Below are positions 1 through 9,121 of a stretch of 64,000 nucleotides of DNA, one piece after another. Position numbers and translations under genes: made by a program. Origin of the DNA: Mycobacterium asiaticum (lineage in GTDB: Bacteria > Actinomycetota > Actinomycetes > Mycobacteriales > Mycobacteriaceae); assembly GCF_001673635.1 (NCBI RefSeq), contig NZ_LZMH01000055.1, positions 62,001 through 126,000 of the forward strand, read 5' to 3'. Within the stretch, counting starts at the first letter, position 1, and the number at the start of each line of letters is the position of its first letter. The notes below the pieces were generated by a model. That model was not told the origin of the DNA. It did no database searches and saw only the letters and a program-made list of their open reading frames with translations.

Positions 1-353
1 CCTGCACTTCGGCGGCCGAGGCGGCGCGCCGCGAACTCGACGGGGTCACGGCCGAGGTGATCGATTGCTCGGGTAATGATCCCCACGAAGTCGACGTGTC
101 CGCCGTCGTGACCAAGCTGCAGACGCGCGGGCTGCGCCGGGTGCTGACCGAAGGCGGGCCGACGCTGCTCGGCGCATTCATCGAGGCCGACCTGCTCGAC
201 GAGCTGTGCCTGACGATCGCGCCGCTGCTGGTCGGCGGGTCGGCGCACCGCATCGCGTCCGGAACCGCCCAGCTGCAGACCCGGATGCGTTGCGGCCACG
301 TGATCACCGACGAAGCCGGCTACCTCTACACGCGGTATTCACGCGCTACGTAG
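1..353 (+). CDS. ribD: RibD C-terminal (RibD/DHFR-like reductase) domain protein, 5' truncated
   Basis: The gene enters from the left edge and its start is outside the window; reading begins at base 3. About 116 residues remain. The stretch LTEGGPTLLGAFIEADLLDE followed by TIAPLLVGG is typical of the C-terminal part of RibD_C reductases, the NADPH-dependent fold shared with dihydrofolate reductase. Family members reduce the ribosylamino-pyrimidine in riboflavin synthesis. The M. tuberculosis gene in this syntenic position has, from memory, been reported to act as an alternative dihydrofolate reductase, so the riboflavin role is not certain. The next gene starts 35 bp downstream on the same strand. 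Confidence 0.85.
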   Translation, partial: CTSAAEAARRELDGVTAEVIDCSGNDPHEVDVSAVVTKLQTRGLRRVLTEGGPTLLGAFIEADLLDELCLTIAPLLVGGSAHRIASGTAQLQTRMRCGHVITDEAGYLYTRYSRAT

Positions 354-388
354 AGGACCAGTCGGGCGGTCCCGCTACTGTGGTCGGC

Positions 389-1948
389 ATGAATCGGCGC
401 ATCGCGTCCGCCACGATCGTGATGGCGGTCAGCATTGTGCTGACCGGATGCGTCCCGGTGTTCGGCGCCGACCCGCGGTTCGCCACAAACTCCGGAGCCC
501 GGCCGCAGGGCGTGTCCACGCCGAAACCGCCGCCTTCCGGTCCGGCGCCGATCGCGGCGCCCAAAAACGACCTGTCCTGGCGCGACTGCACCGCCAAGGT
601 CAACTCCGACGCCGGCGTTCCGGGCGCACCCGGCGTCAAGCTAGAGTGCGCCAGCTTCGACGCCGACCTCGACCCGGTCAACGGGGGTTCCGGTTCGGTG
701 AGCGTCGGCGTCGTGCGGGCCCGCTCCGCCAAGACTCCCAAGGACGCCGGGCCGCTGGTCTTCACCACCGGGTCCGACATCGCATCCTCAACCCAGCTTC
801 CCGTCTGGTTGTCACGCGCGGGCGCCGACGTGCTCGACGCGCATCCGATCGTGTCGATCGACCGGCGCGGTATCGGCATGTCCAGCCCGATCGACTGCCG
901 CGACCGGCTGGACCGGGAAGAGATGCGCGACCAGGCCCAATTCCAGACCGGTGACGACCCGGTGGCAAACCTCTCCGAGGTCTCCAACACCGCTACCACC
1001 AACTGCACCGATACCATCGCACCCGGCGATTCCGCCTACGACAACACCCACGCGGCAAACGACATCGAGCGGTTGCGCAACATCTGGGACGTGCCGGCCA
1101 TCGCGCTGGTCGGGGTGGGCAACGGTGCCCAGGTGGCGTTGACTTACGCCGGGTCGCGTCCGGACAAGGTGGCCAGGCTGATCCTGGACTCGCCGGTCGC
1201 CCTGGGAGCCAGCGCGGAGGCCGTCGCGGAACAGCAGGTCAAAGGCCAGCAGGCCGCGCTCGACGCCTTCGCGGCGCAGTGCATCGCCGTGACGTGTGCG
1301 CTCGGCCCCGACCCGAAGGGCGCGGTCAGCGACCTGCTCAACACCGCCCGCAGCGGTCGGGGGCTGGGCCAGGCTTCGGTGGCCTCGGTCGTCGGGGCCA
1401 TCACCACCGCCCTGGGCTTCCCCGCCGGTGACCGCGTCAGCAACACCACCAGCCTGGCCAATGCGCTGGCCGCAGCCCGCTCCGGTGACATGAACCAGCT
1501 GAACAACCTGATCAACCGGGCGGAAGCCACCCAAGACAGCGACGGACAGTTCGTCAACACCTGCAGCGACGCGGTGAACCGGCCCACCCCCGACCGGGTC
1601 CGCGAGCTGGTGGTCGCCTGGGCCAAGCTCTACCCCCAGTTCGGCACCGTCGCCGCACTGAACCTGGTCAAGTGCGTGCACTGGCCCACCGGTTCGACAC
1701 CGCAGGCGCCCAAGGAACTCAAGGTCGACGTGCTGCTGATGGGCGTGCAGAACGACCCGATCGTCGGCAACGAAGGCGTCGCCGCGACGGCCGCCACGGT
1801 GATCAACGCCAACGCCGCCAGCAAGCGGGTGATGTGGCAGGGCATCGGGCACGGGGCCAGCATCTACTCGGCGTGCGCCGTTCCGCCGCTGGTCGGTTAC
1901 CTGGACAGCGGCAAGTTGCCGGGCACCGACACGTACTGCCCCGCCTGA
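389..1948 (+). CDS. Secreted TAP-family alpha/beta-hydrolase lipoprotein
   Basis: 519 residues. The N-terminus is a lipoprotein signal peptide ending in the lipobox LTGC (Cys21), so the protein should be anchored outside the membrane. The ATG at 389 is chosen because it begins this signal peptide. The body is a TAP/SlpE-type alpha/beta hydrolase: a DRRGIGMSSP motif, the elbow region near residue 245, an Asp in QNDPIVG and a His in GIGHGAS, then the Cys-rich TAP-like C-terminus. Family members are exported peptidases or hydrolases. The nucleophile elbow reads G-V-G-N-G, with Asn245 where Ser is expected, so classical serine-hydrolase activity is doubtful. Same strand as aftC downstream. Confidence 0.85.
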   Translation: MNRRIASATIVMAVSIVLTGCVPVFGADPRFATNSGARPQGVSTPKPPPSGPAPIAAPKNDLSWRDCTAKVNSDAGVPGAPGVKLECASFDADLDPVNGGSGSVSVGVVRARSAKTPKDAGPLVFTTGSDIASSTQLPVWLSRAGADVLDAHPIVSIDRRGIGMSSPIDCRDRLDREEMRDQAQFQTGDDPVANLSEVSNTATTNCTDTIAPGDSAYDNTHAANDIERLRNIWDVPAIALVGVGNGAQVALTYAGSRPDKVARLILDSPVALGASAEAVAEQQVKGQQAALDAFAAQCIAVTCALGPDPKGAVSDLLNTARSGRGLGQASVASVVGAITTALGFPAGDRVSNTTSLANALAAARSGDMNQLNNLINRAEATQDSDGQFVNTCSDAVNRPTPDRVRELVVAWAKLYPQFGTVAALNLVKCVHWPTGSTPQAPKELKVDVLLMGVQNDPIVGNEGVAATAATVINANAASKRVMWQGIGHGASIYSACAVPPLVGYLDSGKLPGTDTYCPA

Positions 1949-1977
1949 TCCCTGGCCGAGGGCCCGACCGGTTTGCG

Positions 1978-3324
1978 GTGTACGGTGCGCTGGTGACGGC
2001 AGCTGACTCGACCAGAACCGGCCTCCGCGAATCCGTGCAGGCCGCATTCCGTCCCGGCCCGCACAGCACCGCATCCGTCCTGCGGGCGGTGCTCTGGCCC
2101 GCGGCGATCATGTCGGTATTGCACCGCAGCATCGTGCTGACCACCAACGGCAACATCACCGACGACTTCAAGCCGGTGTACCGCGCGGTGCTCAATTTCC
2201 GGCACGGCTGGGACATCTACAACGAGCATTTCGACTACGTGGACCCGCACTACCTCTACCCGCCGGGGGGCACGCTGCTGATGGCGCCGTTCGGCTACCT
2301 GCCGTTCGCGCCGTCGCGCTATCTGTTCATCTCCATCAACACCATTGCCATCCTGGTCGCCGCATACCTGCTGCTGCGGATGTTCAACTTCACCCTGTCC
2401 TCGGTGGCCGCCCCCGCACTGATCCTGGCGATGTTCTGCACCGAGACGGTGACCAACACGCTGGTCTTCACCAACATCAACGGCTGCATCCTGCTGCTGG
2501 AGGTGCTGTTCCTGAGGTGGCTGCTGGACGGCAGGGCCAGCCGCGAGTGGTGGGCCGGACTGGCCATCGGCCTGACGCTGGTGCTCAAACCGCTGCTCGG
2601 TCCGCTATTGCTGCTGCCGCTGCTCAACCGGCAGTGGCGGGCGCTGGCCACAGCACTGGTGGTTCCGCTGGTCATCAATGCGGCGGCTCTGCCACTGGTA
2701 CCCGACCCGATGGACTTCTTCACCCGCACGCTGCCCTACATCCTGGGCACCCGCGACTACTTCAACAGCTCCATCCAGGGCAACGGCGTGTACTTCGGCC
2801 TGCCCACCTGGCTGATCGTGGGGCTGCGGCTGCTGTTCACCGTGATCGCCATCGGCGCACTGTGGCTGCTGTACCGCTACTACCGCACCCGCGACCCACG
2901 GTTCTGGTTCACCACCTCCTCGGGGGTGTTGTTGCTGTGGTCCTGGCTGGTGCTGTCCCTGGCGCAGGGCTACTACTCGATGATGTTGTTCCCGTTCCTG
3001 ATGACCGTCGTACTGCCGAATTCGGTGATCCGCAGCTGGCCCGCCTGGCTGGGAATCTACGGCTTCATGACGCTGGACCGCTGGCTGCTGTTCAACTGGA
3101 TGCGCTGGGGGCGGGCCCTGGAATACCTGAAGATCACTTACGGTTGGTCCCTTTTGCTCATCGTGACGTTCACCGTGCTGTACTTCCGCTACTCCGATGC
3201 CAAGGCGGAGAACCGGCTGGACGGCGGGATTGATCCGTCGTGGCTCACCCACGAGGAGGATCGCGCTAGCGTGGAAGCAGCATCCGTGGCGTCACCAGAT
3301 CTGGGAAGGAGCGGCGCAACGTGA
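1978..3324 (+). CDS. aftC: Alpha-(1->3)-arabinofuranosyltransferase, GT87/DUF2029 family
   Basis: About 448 residues with many hydrophobic segments, an integral membrane GT-C glycosyltransferase. It matches my memory of mycobacterial AftC almost throughout (GNITDDFKP early, YPPGGTLLMAPFG, NSSIQGNGVYFGLP). AftC adds alpha-1,3 branch arabinofuranose from decaprenyl-phosphoryl-arabinose to arabinogalactan and lipoarabinomannan on the outer face of the membrane. The acidic pair in the first extracytoplasmic loop (TDDF) is the likely catalytic site by analogy with other GT-C enzymes. The GTG at 1978 is preferred; a second GTG at 1993 is possible. The stop overlaps the msrB start in a GTGA junction at 3321–3324, which suggests translational coupling. 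Confidence 0.92.
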   Translation: MYGALVTAADSTRTGLRESVQAAFRPGPHSTASVLRAVLWPAAIMSVLHRSIVLTTNGNITDDFKPVYRAVLNFRHGWDIYNEHFDYVDPHYLYPPGGTLLMAPFGYLPFAPSRYLFISINTIAILVAAYLLLRMFNFTLSSVAAPALILAMFCTETVTNTLVFTNINGCILLLEVLFLRWLLDGRASREWWAGLAIGLTLVLKPLLGPLLLLPLLNRQWRALATALVVPLVINAAALPLVPDPMDFFTRTLPYILGTRDYFNSSIQGNGVYFGLPTWLIVGLRLLFTVIAIGALWLLYRYYRTRDPRFWFTTSSGVLLLWSWLVLSLAQGYYSMMLFPFLMTVVLPNSVIRSWPAWLGIYGFMTLDRWLLFNWMRWGRALEYLKITYGWSLLLIVTFTVLYFRYSDAKAENRLDGGIDPSWLTHEEDRASVEAASVASPDLGRSGAT

Positions 3325-3740
3325 CCGACATCGCGCGTCCGAAGCTGCAGCTGTCCGACGACGAGTGGCGCAAACGGCTCAACCCGCAGGAATTCGACGT
3401 GCTGCGGCGCGCGGGCACCGAGCCGCCATTCACCGGCCGGTACACCAACACCAAGACCCAGGGCATTTACCAGTGCCGGGCCTGCGGTGCCGAATTGTTC
3501 CGCAGCACCGAGAAATTCGAGTCGCACTGCGGCTGGCCGTCGTTCTACGACCCGGCGAGCTCCGACGCGGTGATCCTGCGTCCCGATCATTCTTTTGGCA
3601 CGGTCCGCACCGAGGTGCTGTGCGCCAACTGCCACAGTCATCTGGGCCACGTCTTCGCCGGCGAGGGTTACCCGACCCCCACCGACCAGCGCTACTGCAT
3701 CAACTCGATCTCGCTGCAGCTGGTGCCGGAACAGGCCTAA
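3321..3740 (+). CDS. msrB: Peptide methionine (R)-S-oxide reductase MsrB
   Basis: 139 residues, full length for MsrB. It reduces the R-epimer of methionine sulfoxide in oxidised proteins, with thioredoxin recycling. Visible signatures are two zinc-binding CxxC pairs (CRACGAELF and CANCHSHLGHVF) and the C-terminal RYCINSISL, whose Cys is the catalytic residue. GTG start at 3321 overlaps the aftC stop and has a good ribosome-binding site (GGAAGGAG) upstream. It ends 3 bp before the convergent methyltransferase gene. Confidence 0.96.
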   Translation: MTDIARPKLQLSDDEWRKRLNPQEFDVLRRAGTEPPFTGRYTNTKTQGIYQCRACGAELFRSTEKFESHCGWPSFYDPASSDAVILRPDHSFGTVRTEVLCANCHSHLGHVFAGEGYPTPTDQRYCINSISLQLVPEQA

Positions 3741-4504
3741 TCCACGCGGCGCGCGTGCACTTCCCAGAACGGGGCGTGCACCCGCCCGTCCACCAGCCAC
3801 GGCTCCATGGCCCGGAACCGGTCCAGCACCACCTGCACCGGCTCGGCCAGGTCAGGATTGCGGGCGGCCATCTCCTCGATGGTCTGGGCGTTCAGATTGA
3901 CCTGGTAGGTGGTGGGGCCCAGGTAGGTGATCTCCCAGCCCGCGCCGGGTAGTACGTCGCGAAAGTCCTCCTCGGACAACGCCCGCACCATCCGGAAGCC
4001 GTTGACGTCGTGCTCACCGAACTCGTACATGTACAGCCGCGCGCCGGGCTTCGTGGCCCGATGCAGGGCCTGCGCATAGGACTTCTGCATGTCCAGTTCG
4101 GTGCTGAAGGTGTGATAGAAGGCGCAATCGACCACGGTGTCGAATCGCCCGTCCAGCCCGTCCAGTTTGGTCGCGTCGGCGACCTGGAAGTCCACCGTCA
4201 CCCCGGCCTGCCGTGCGTTTTCCCGCGCCCGCTCGATCGCCGCGGCCGAACCGTCGATGCCGGTAGCCGAAAAACCTTGCGAGGCATAGTAGATCGCATG
4301 ATGGCCGGGGCCGGTGCCGGGATCGAGCACCTCGCCTTTGACCGCGCCGAGCGCGACGAGCTGCTGGACCACCGGTTGCGGGCCGCCGATGTCCCACGGG
4401 GTGGCCGCGGGCAGGCCGTGCGCCAGGCGCTGGTCGAGATAGCTGTCTTCGAAGCGGGCGGGGTCCCTGGGATCGCGGGGGCCGGGCGTGGTCGTCTGAG
4501 TCAT
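3737..4504 (-). CDS. Class I SAM-dependent methyltransferase linked to the haem cluster
   Basis: 255 residues. SAM-binding motif I is [16 protein letters not shown], followed by [16 protein letters not shown] and the acidic post-II motif [12 protein letters not shown], as in small-molecule (UbiE/Tam-like) methyltransferases. The substrate is not evident. The ATG at 4504 overlaps the hemQ stop in an ATGA junction (4501–4504), so the two are probably translated together as the last genes of a hemE–hemY–hemQ–methyltransferase unit. Its 3' end overlaps msrB by 4 bp in convergent orientation. A role linked to haem or porphyrins is only an inference from position. Confidence 0.88.
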   Translation of the reverse strand: MTQTTTPGPRDPRDPARFEDSYLDQRLAHGLPAATPWDIGGPQPVVQQLVALGAVKGEVLDPGTGPGHHAIYYASQGFSATGIDGSAAAIERARENARQAGVTVDFQVADATKLDGLDGRFDTVVDCAFYHTFSTELDMQKSYAQALHRATKPGARLYMYEFGEHDVNGFRMVRALSEEDFRDVLPGAGWEITYLGPTTYQVNLNAQTIEEMAARNPDLAEPVQVVLDRFRAMEPWLVDGRVHAPFWEVHARRVD

Positions 4505-5196
4505 GGCAGCGCGTTCACCAACTGCTCGACCGCCACGCGCGGCCCGGTGAAGAACGGCGTCTCCTCCCGGGTATGCCGCCTCGCATCGGTGGCGCGCAGT
4601 TCCCGCATCAGGTCCACGATGCGGTGCAACTCGGGGGCCTCGAAGGCCAGAATCCATTCGTAGTCACCGAGCGCGAACGCGGGGACCGTGTTGGCGCGGA
4701 CGTCTTTGTACTCGCGGGCGGCCATGCCGTGCTCGGCGAGCATTCGGCGGCGTTCCTCGTCGGGCAGCAGGTACCACTCGTAGGAACGCACGAACGGGTA
4801 GACGCAGATGTAGTTGCCGGCCTCCTCACCGGCCAGGAACGCCGGGATGTGGCTCTTGTTGAACTCGGCCGGCCGGTGCAGCGCCACACTGCTCCACACC
4901 GGCGAGCTGGCCCGGCCCAACGCGGTGGTGCGCCGGAAGTCGGCGTAGGTCGCCTGCAGCGCTTCGACGTTGTCGGCGTGGGTCCAGATCATGAAGTCGG
5001 CGTCGGCGCGCAGCCCCGCAACGTCGTACAGGCCGCGCACCACCACGCCCCGCTCTTCCTGCTGCTTGATGAACGTCGCGGTCCCGTCGATCACCTCGGC
5101 ACGCTGGTCACCGAGCTCGCCGGGCCGCACCGAGAACACCGAGAACATCAGGTAGCGGATCGTTGCGTTGAGGGCGTCGAAGTCGAGGCGTGCCAT
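4501..5196 (-). CDS. hemQ: Coproheme decarboxylase (chlorite-dismutase family)
   Basis: 231 residues, the usual length for actinobacterial HemQ/ChdC. It converts coproheme III to haem b, the last step of the coproporphyrin-dependent pathway, by two oxidative decarboxylations. The [12 protein letters not shown] segment carries the conserved Tyr region of the active site, and the MLAEHG segment contains a His near where actinobacterial enzymes carry their distal His. The ATG at 5196 follows a 5-bp gap after the hemY stop. The neighbours hemE and hemY are the matching upstream enzymes, which supports the assignment over a true chlorite dismutase. Confidence 0.95.
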   Translation of the reverse strand: MARLDFDALNATIRYLMFSVFSVRPGELGDQRAEVIDGTATFIKQQEERGVVVRGLYDVAGLRADADFMIWTHADNVEALQATYADFRRTTALGRASSPVWSSVALHRPAEFNKSHIPAFLAGEEAGNYICVYPFVRSYEWYLLPDEERRRMLAEHGMAAREYKDVRANTVPAFALGDYEWILAFEAPELHRIVDLMRELRATDARRHTREETPFFTGPRVAVEQLVNALP

Positions 5197-5201
5197 GGCA
5201 C

Positions 5202-6557
5202 CTATCGTGCCACTTGCCCGTGCACGGACTCGACGACGCTGGTGACCGCCTTGCCAGCGGCCGCCACGCACGCGGGCACCCCGATGCCGTCCAGGTAGCT
5301 GCCCGCCACCGCCAGCGTCGGCGGCAACCCGGCCCGAATCTCGGTCACCAGGCCCGCATGACCCGGGCCGTATTGCGGCATCGCGTCGATCCAGCGTTGC
5401 ACGCGCGCGTCGAGGAGTTCGACGCTCAGGCCGAACACGTCGACCAGGTCGCTCAACGCCCAGCCCAGCAGGTCGTCGTCGGAGGCGCGCAGGGCGACGT
5501 CGTCGCCGAAGCGCCCGAACGACAGGCGCAGCAGCTGGACGTCCCCGCGCATCCCCCATTTGCGGGATGACAGGGTGATCGCCTTGGCGCGCAACGGTTC
5601 ACCGCTGGCGGCCAGCACGCCTGAGCACTGCGGGAATGCGGTGTCGGCCGGTACGGCCAGCGCCGTCACCGCGGACGAGGCGCTGTTCACCCGGCGCGCG
5701 GCCGCCACCGAACGCGGCGCGATGTCGCCGAGCAGGCGCACCAGCCGCGGTGCCGGGACGGCCAGGATGACGGCGTCGGCGTGCCAGCGGTCTCCGGTGT
5801 CGTCGTGCAGTTCCCAGCCCGGTTCCAGCCTGGACACCCCGGCCCGCACCCAACGCAGCCCGCTGCGGGCGATCAGTTCGTCGATCAGCACCTGGTAGCC
5901 GCCGGCGACGGCGCCGAACACGGGTGCGCCGGTGGCGGGCGGCATGCCTTGCCGCACCGCCTCGGTCAGGGTCTCGGCGCCCCGGTCCAGGGCGGCGGCC
6001 ACGCTCGGGGCGGCCGCCCGCAGACCGATCGTCGCCGCGGACCCGGCATACACGCCACTGAGCAGCGGATCGACCGATCGGGTCACCACCTGCTCGCCGA
6101 AGCGTTCTGCCACGAGTTCGGCCGTCGCCGGGTCGGCCCCGGGTTGCCAGGTCAGCGGACGATCCGACTCGGCGCCGATGCGGGCCAGGGTGGCTTCGTC
6201 AACCAGACCCGCCACCGACGACGCCGAGGACGGGATGCCGACCACCGTTTCGGCGGGGAACGGGTGCAACCGTCCCTGGCTGTAGATCAGCGGCCGCACA
6301 CCGGTGGTGGTGCGCTGCCGGTCCCCGAGCCCCAGCTCGGCCAGTAGCGCGGGTACCTCGGGCCGCCGCTGCACGAAAGCTTCGGCGCCCAGATCCATCG
6401 GCTGGCCGCCCACCAGTTCGGTGCGCAAGATCCCACCCAGCCGGTCGGCCGGGTCGAACAGCGTGATGGTCGCGTCTTCACCCACCGCCGCCCGCAGCCG
6501 GTACGCGGCCGTCAGGCCCGAAATCCCGCCGCCGACAATGCAATACGAGCTGGTCAT
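5202..6557 (-). CDS. hemY: Coproporphyrinogen III oxidase (HemY/HemG-type flavoprotein)
   Basis: 451 residues. The N-terminus has a textbook FAD-binding Rossmann motif ([16 protein letters not shown]) followed by [14 protein letters not shown], and the C-terminus has the second FAD segment ([20 protein letters not shown]). This oxidase removes six hydrogens from coproporphyrinogen III, using O2, in Gram-positive-type haem synthesis; older annotations call it protoporphyrinogen oxidase. Start and stop are tightly packed with hemE (4-bp overlap at 6554–6557) and hemQ, consistent with an operon. Confidence 0.95.
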   Translation of the reverse strand: MTSSYCIVGGGISGLTAAYRLRAAVGEDATITLFDPADRLGGILRTELVGGQPMDLGAEAFVQRRPEVPALLAELGLGDRQRTTTGVRPLIYSQGRLHPFPAETVVGIPSSASSVAGLVDEATLARIGAESDRPLTWQPGADPATAELVAERFGEQVVTRSVDPLLSGVYAGSAATIGLRAAAPSVAAALDRGAETLTEAVRQGMPPATGAPVFGAVAGGYQVLIDELIARSGLRWVRAGVSRLEPGWELHDDTGDRWHADAVILAVPAPRLVRLLGDIAPRSVAAARRVNSASSAVTALAVPADTAFPQCSGVLAASGEPLRAKAITLSSRKWGMRGDVQLLRLSFGRFGDDVALRASDDDLLGWALSDLVDVFGLSVELLDARVQRWIDAMPQYGPGHAGLVTEIRAGLPPTLAVAGSYLDGIGVPACVAAAGKAVTSVVESVHGQVAR

Positions 6558-7627
6558 AGCGAGTGGACCAGCGCCACCAGGTCGGTCAGCACGCCGGGGT
6601 CAGTTTCGGGCAGCACGCCGTGCCCGAGGTTGAAGACGTGCCCGGCCGCCCCGGCCTGCACGGCGCGGCGCCCGTCCTCGACGACGGCGCGCGCGGCCCG
6701 CTCGGCCACCGGCCAGCCGGCCAGCACCACGACGGGATCGAGGTTGCCCTGCAGGGCCGTGCCGGGCTGCACCCGGCCGGCAGCGTCGGTGAGCGAAGTG
6801 CGCCAGTCCACGCCCACGACGCGGGCCCGGCCCGGCTGCACCGCCTCGGACATGGCGCCCAGCAGCTCGGCGGTCCCGACGCCGAAATGCGTCATCGGCA
6901 CGCCGTAGTCGGCAAGCTCGGCGAAAACGCGGGCGCTGTGCGGCAGCACGAAATTGCGGTAATCGGCCAGCGACAGCGTCCCGGCCCACGAGTCGAAGAC
7001 CTGGATGGCGTCCACCCCGGCGTCGAGTTGCCCGCGCAGGAACGCGATGGTGAGGTCGGCCAGCTTGGCCATCAACGCATGCCAGGTGGCCGGCTCGGCC
7101 AGCATCATCGCCTTGGTGCGGGCGTGGTGGCGGCTCGGGCCGCCCTCCACCAGGTAGGAGGCCAGGGTGAACGGAGCGCCGGCGAACCCGATCAGGGGGA
7201 CATCGCCGAGCGCTGCGACCAGCAGCTGTACCGCATCCAGCACCGGCTGGATTGCTTGGGCGTCAAGGGGTTTCATTGCGTCGACAGCGGCCGTGGTGCG
7301 CACCGGGTCGGCGATCACCGGACCCACGTCGGCAACGATGTCCAGGTCCACGCCCGCGGCGCGCAGCGGCACCACGATGTCGGAGAACAGGATCGCCGCG
7401 TCGGTGTCGTAGCGGCGGATCGGCTGCAGGGTGATCTCGCAGGCCACTTCCGGTTCGAAGCAGGCGTCCAGCATGCGGTGGTGTTCGCGCAGCGCGCGGT
7501 ATTCGGGCAGCGAGCGCCCGGCCTGCCGCATGAACCACACCGGAACGCGGCTGGGTTCACGGCCGGCGACTGCGGCCAGATAGGGCGACTTCGGGAGGTC
7601 CCGGCGGGTAGGAGCAGAAGTATTCAC
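6554..7627 (-). CDS. hemE: Uroporphyrinogen decarboxylase
   Basis: 357 residues from the GTG at 7627. It decarboxylates the four acetate side chains of uroporphyrinogen III to coproporphyrinogen III in the cytosol. Signatures are [16 protein letters not shown] near the N-terminus and [17 protein letters not shown] in the middle, both diagnostic. The GTG start gives [14 protein letters not shown] close to the N-terminus, as in M. tuberculosis HemE as I remember it; an in-frame ATG at 7645 would add six residues. It is the first gene of the minus-strand haem unit and is divergent from echA15 over a 44-bp gap. Confidence 0.96.
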   Translation of the reverse strand: MNTSAPTRRDLPKSPYLAAVAGREPSRVPVWFMRQAGRSLPEYRALREHHRMLDACFEPEVACEITLQPIRRYDTDAAILFSDIVVPLRAAGVDLDIVADVGPVIADPVRTTAAVDAMKPLDAQAIQPVLDAVQLLVAALGDVPLIGFAGAPFTLASYLVEGGPSRHHARTKAMMLAEPATWHALMAKLADLTIAFLRGQLDAGVDAIQVFDSWAGTLSLADYRNFVLPHSARVFAELADYGVPMTHFGVGTAELLGAMSEAVQPGRARVVGVDWRTSLTDAAGRVQPGTALQGNLDPVVVLAGWPVAERAARAVVEDGRRAVQAGAAGHVFNLGHGVLPETDPGVLTDLVALVHSL

Positions 7628-7671
7628 TGGCCTCAATGCTGCCATGCAGCCATTCCGTACCATCAAGGCCG

Positions 7672-8478
7672 ATGCCTGCAACCTATGACGACTTCCGGAG
7701 TCTGCGCTGCGAACCCGACGACAACGGCGTGCTGAATCTCGTCCTTGATGCGCCCGGTCTCAATTCGGTCGGCCCGCAGATGCACCGCGATCTGGCCGAC
7801 ATCTGGCCGGTGATCGACCGCGACCCTCAGGTCCGAGCCGTGCTGGTGCGCGGTGAGGGCAAAGCCTTCTCCTCGGGCGGCAGCTTCGACCTGATCGACG
7901 AGACGATCGGCGACTACGAAGGTCGCCTGCGGATCATGCGCGAGGCCCGCGATCTGGTGCTCAACCTGGTCAACTTCGGCAAACCGGTGGTGTCGGCGAT
8001 CAGGGGCCCGGCCGTCGGGGCCGGGCTGGTGGTGGCCCTGCTGGCGGACATCTCGGTGGCCGGCAGGTCAGCAAAGATCATCGACGGGCACACCAAGCTC
8101 GGCGTCGCGGCCGGCGACCACGCCGCGATCTGCTGGCCCCTGCTCGTCGGCATGGCCAAGGCGAAGTATTACCTGCTCACCTGCGAGCCGCTGTCCGGCG
8201 AAGAGGCCGAACGCATCGGCCTGGTCTCCACGTGCGTCGACGACGAGGACGTGTTGTCCACCGCGACACGACTCGCCAACGATCTGGCCGCCGGCGCCCA
8301 GAATGCGATCCGCTGGACCAAGCACAGCCTCAATCACTGGTACCGCATGTTTGCACCCGCTTTCGAGACGTCGCTGGGGCTGGAATTCATCGGGTTTAGT
8401 GGCCCTGACGTGCGCGAAGGGCTCGCGGCGCACCGCGAGAAGCGGCCCGCACGGTTTATTGACGCCTCCGACAGCTAA
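7672..8478 (+). CDS. echA15: Crotonase-fold enoyl-CoA hydratase/isomerase-like protein
   Basis: 268 residues from the ATG at 7672. The crotonase fold is clear: oxyanion-hole segments [16 protein letters not shown] and [19 protein letters not shown], and a C-terminal region with GLEFIGF. By synteny it is EchA15. Both glutamates that catalyse hydration in enoyl-CoA hydratase appear absent: Val120 and His140 occupy those positions in my manual alignment. It may therefore be an isomerase, hydrolase or another crotonase chemistry rather than a hydratase. Divergent from hemE. Confidence 0.88.
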   Translation: MPATYDDFRSLRCEPDDNGVLNLVLDAPGLNSVGPQMHRDLADIWPVIDRDPQVRAVLVRGEGKAFSSGGSFDLIDETIGDYEGRLRIMREARDLVLNLVNFGKPVVSAIRGPAVGAGLVVALLADISVAGRSAKIIDGHTKLGVAAGDHAAICWPLLVGMAKAKYYLLTCEPLSGEEAERIGLVSTCVDDEDVLSTATRLANDLAAGAQNAIRWTKHSLNHWYRMFAPAFETSLGLEFIGFSGPDVREGLAAHREKRPARFIDASDS

Positions 8479-8535
8479 GCGCGGTTCGGCGCGCCTTTTA
8501 GCGCGTGTCGGGACATAGGTCTACCGTCGAAGCCT

Positions 8536-9120
8536 GTGACGTCCGCCGTCGAACCTGAGCCATTCCGCGAAGCGGTAGCGGCCATGAACGGTGTCACCGT
8601 GCGGCCGGAGATCGAACTGGGCCCCATCCGTCCCCCGCAACGCCTGGCACCGTTCAGCTACGCGCTGGGAGCTGAGGTCAAACACCCCGACCTGGACATC
8701 GTCCCGGAGCGGTCCGAGGGCGACGCCTTCGGCAGGCTCATCCTGCTGTACGACCCGGACGGGTCCGACGCCTGGGATGGCACCATCCGCCTGGTGGCCT
8801 ACATCCAGGCCGACCTCGATTCGCACGAGGCCATCGACCCACTGCTGCCGGAGGTGGCGTGGAGTTGGCTGGCCGAGGCGCTGGAGTCGCACACCGAACA
8901 GATGACCGCGCTGGGCGGCACGGTCACCGCGACCACGTCGGTCCGCTACGGCGACATCTCCGGCCCGCCACGCGCCCATCAACTGGAACTGCGGGCCTCC
9001 TGGACGGCCACCACCCCCGACGTGGGCAGCCACGTCCAAGCCTTCTGTGATGTCCTCGAACACGCCGCCGGTTTGCCGCCGGCCGGTGTCACCGACCTGA
9101 GCTCACGGTCACGCGCCTGA
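8536..9120 (+). CDS. DUF3000 family protein
   Basis: 194 residues from a GTG start. The sequence is the actinobacterial DUF3000 family, with the conserved segment PQRLAPFSYALGAEV near the N-terminus and WSWLAEALESH in the middle. No catalytic motif, membrane segment or signal peptide is visible, so it is probably a soluble cytosolic protein of unknown function. The stop lies 1 bp before the start of rnd, so the two are almost certainly co-transcribed. Confidence 0.85.
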   Translation: MTSAVEPEPFREAVAAMNGVTVRPEIELGPIRPPQRLAPFSYALGAEVKHPDLDIVPERSEGDAFGRLILLYDPDGSDAWDGTIRLVAYIQADLDSHEAIDPLLPEVAWSWLAEALESHTEQMTALGGTVTATTSVRYGDISGPPRAHQLELRASWTATTPDVGSHVQAFCDVLEHAAGLPPAGVTDLSSRSRA

Positions 9121-9121
9121 C

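Noticed and set aside
812..2074. Long minus-strand open frame opposite the TAP lipoprotein gene
   Set aside because: Antisense to a gene with clear signal peptide and conserved motifs; a typical shadow in high-GC DNA.
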